NCBI GenBank assembly: GCA_017305715.1
Contig: JAFKKG010000009.1
Location: 124,001-188,000 of the forward strand
From: Hyphomicrobiales bacterium
Lineage (GTDB): Bacteria > Pseudomonadota > Alphaproteobacteria > Rhizobiales > Xanthobacteraceae
DNA: 64,000 bases
Direction: 5' to 3'
Numbering within the stretch: the first letter of the stretch is position 1; each line of letters opens with the position of its first letter. Both the position numbers and the translations under genes were made by a program. Under the pieces are notes generated by a model, which was given only the letters and a program-made list of their open reading frames with translations, did no database searches and was not told the origin of the DNA. Below are positions 63,105-64,000 of this stretch, piece by piece.

Positions 63105-64000
63105 CGATGGGCGTTCTCGGCATCGGCATCAGCTACGGCCTTGCCACCTTGTTTGCGATGTTCTCCGGCATGCCGATCGCATTCGCGCTTGGCGCGGTCG
63201 CCGTCGTCTTCATGGCGATCTTCATGCCTTCCGCCTCCCTCGATACGGTGACGCAAAACGTCTACGAGGAGATGGCGTCGATCACGCTATTGTCGATTCC
63301 GCTGTTCATCCTCAAGGGTGCGGCGATCGGCAAGTCCCGCGCCGGGCAGGATCTCTATTCGGCGCTGCATGCCTGGCTACATCGGGTGCCCGGCGGCCTC
63401 GGCGTCGCCAACGTGTTCGCCTGTGCGCTGTTTGCCGCGATGGCAGGCTCCTCGCCCGCCACCTGCTCGGCGATCGGCTCGGCCGGCATTCCCGAGATGC
63501 GCAAGCGCGGCTATTCCGGCGGTTTCGCCGCGGGGATCATCGCCGCCGGCGGCACGCTCGGCATCCTGTTGCCGCCGTCGATCACCATGATCCTGTTCGC
63601 GGTCGCCGCGGAAAAATCCCTCGGGCGGCTGTTCCTGGCCGGCATAGGCCCGGGCCTGCTGCTGGTCACGCTGTTCGGCCTCTATGCCGTGTTCCGCTTC
63701 CGCAAGGAATTCGCCATGGCGAAGGCGGTCTACGACAAGACCGGCGTGGATGCGGCGATCCTCAAGCGCGACGAATTCACCATGGCCGAGCGCTTCACCA
63801 TGCTGCCTCGCGTGATCCCGTTCGTGCTGCTGCTGACGGGCGTGATGATCGCGCTCTATGGCGGCTATGCAACGCCGTCGGAAACCGCCGGCCTAGGCGG
63901 ACTATTGGCCCTGGCGCTGATCGCCGTGATCTACGCGGTGTGGACACCCAGCGACCTCGCCCCGATCATGAAGTCGACGATCCGCGAATCCACCATGCTG
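63101..64000 (+). CDS. dctM: TRAP transporter large permease (DctM family), 3' end outside window
   Basis: 300 codons are visible and the frame is open at base 64000; full length is normally 420-440. The start MTMGVLGIGISYGLATLFAMFSGMPIAFALG, then SIPLFILKGAAIGKS, NVFACALFAAMAGSSPATCSAIG and GGTLGILLPPSITMILFAV are the family hallmarks. Provides the sodium-coupled translocation path. Confidence 0.92.
   Translation, partial: MTMGVLGIGISYGLATLFAMFSGMPIAFALGAVAVVFMAIFMPSASLDTVTQNVYEEMASITLLSIPLFILKGAAIGKSRAGQDLYSALHAWLHRVPGGLGVANVFACALFAAMAGSSPATCSAIGSAGIPEMRKRGYSGGFAAGIIAAGGTLGILLPPSITMILFAVAAEKSLGRLFLAGIGPGLLLVTLFGLYAVFRFRKEFAMAKAVYDKTGVDAAILKRDEFTMAERFTMLPRVIPFVLLLTGVMIALYGGYATPSETAGLGGLLALALIAVIYAVWTPSDLAPIMKSTIRESTML

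Overview
The window looks like chromosomal DNA of a Bradyrhizobium-like alphaproteobacterium. The evidence is high GC, an Aap-type amino-acid transporter, cpa/tad pilus genes, a NodT-type outer-membrane lipoprotein, an H-NS-like protein of the rhizobial type and small hypothetical proteins of a Bradyrhizobium flavour. The genus is inferred from gene content and style, not from a marker gene. There is no rRNA, CRISPR array, transposase or integrase. Two intact tRNA genes are present, Cys-GCA (minus) and Arg-UCU (plus).

Layout. 0-2 kb: end of a methyltransferase, then a TetR regulator divergent from a DUF1772 membrane protein. 2.1-6 kb: a lone 1308-residue CHAT protease-STAND NTPase-TPR protein, a good candidate for an undescribed immunity or cell-death system. 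6-7 kb: two small proteins and tRNA-Cys. 7.3-10.7 kb: aspT-aspD, an aspartate:alanine antiporter with aspartate 4-decarboxylase (proton-motive decarboxylation cycle). 11-14.5 kb (minus): SxtJ - DUF5989 - NodU-type carbamoyltransferase - SGNH hydrolase. 14.6-24.6 kb (minus): outer-membrane factor, membrane-fusion protein and two tandem RND pumps (Mdt type), then a DTW tRNA-modifying enzyme. 25-28.5 kb: flavin oxidoreductase - DUF1365 - cyclopropane synthase-like lipid operon. 28.6-34.2 kb: cysteine synthase and aapJQMP. 35-40.4 kb: cpaBCDE facing tadD, without pilin, CpaF or TadBC. 40.5-46.5 kb: PilZ protein, Na/Pi cotransporter and a minus-strand envelope-lipid operon (GT39, PAP2 phosphatase, GT2 polyprenyl-P-sugar synthase, LpxB-N protein). 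46.6-53.9 kb: alpha-2-macroglobulin with PBP1C. 54.2-59.5 kb: a gene-poor accessory segment bounded by tRNA-Arg and an imperfect copy of its 3' end. It holds FecR, H-NS-like, lipoprotein and PEP-CTERM genes, a PEP-CTERM fragment, a near-perfect CtrA box and two copies of a small-gene module ending in 24-residue membrane microproteins. 59.5-61.2 kb: small hypothetical genes. 61.5-64 kb: TRAP transporter dctP-dctQ-dctM, the last cut by the window edge.

Most novel-looking items: the CHAT-STAND-TPR protein; the tRNA-Arg-bounded segment with its duplicated microprotein module; the NodU/DUF5989/SxtJ/SGNH cluster; and the GT39/PAP2/GT2/LpxB-N operon. Functions are assigned from recognised motifs and family knowledge; no database search was possible.
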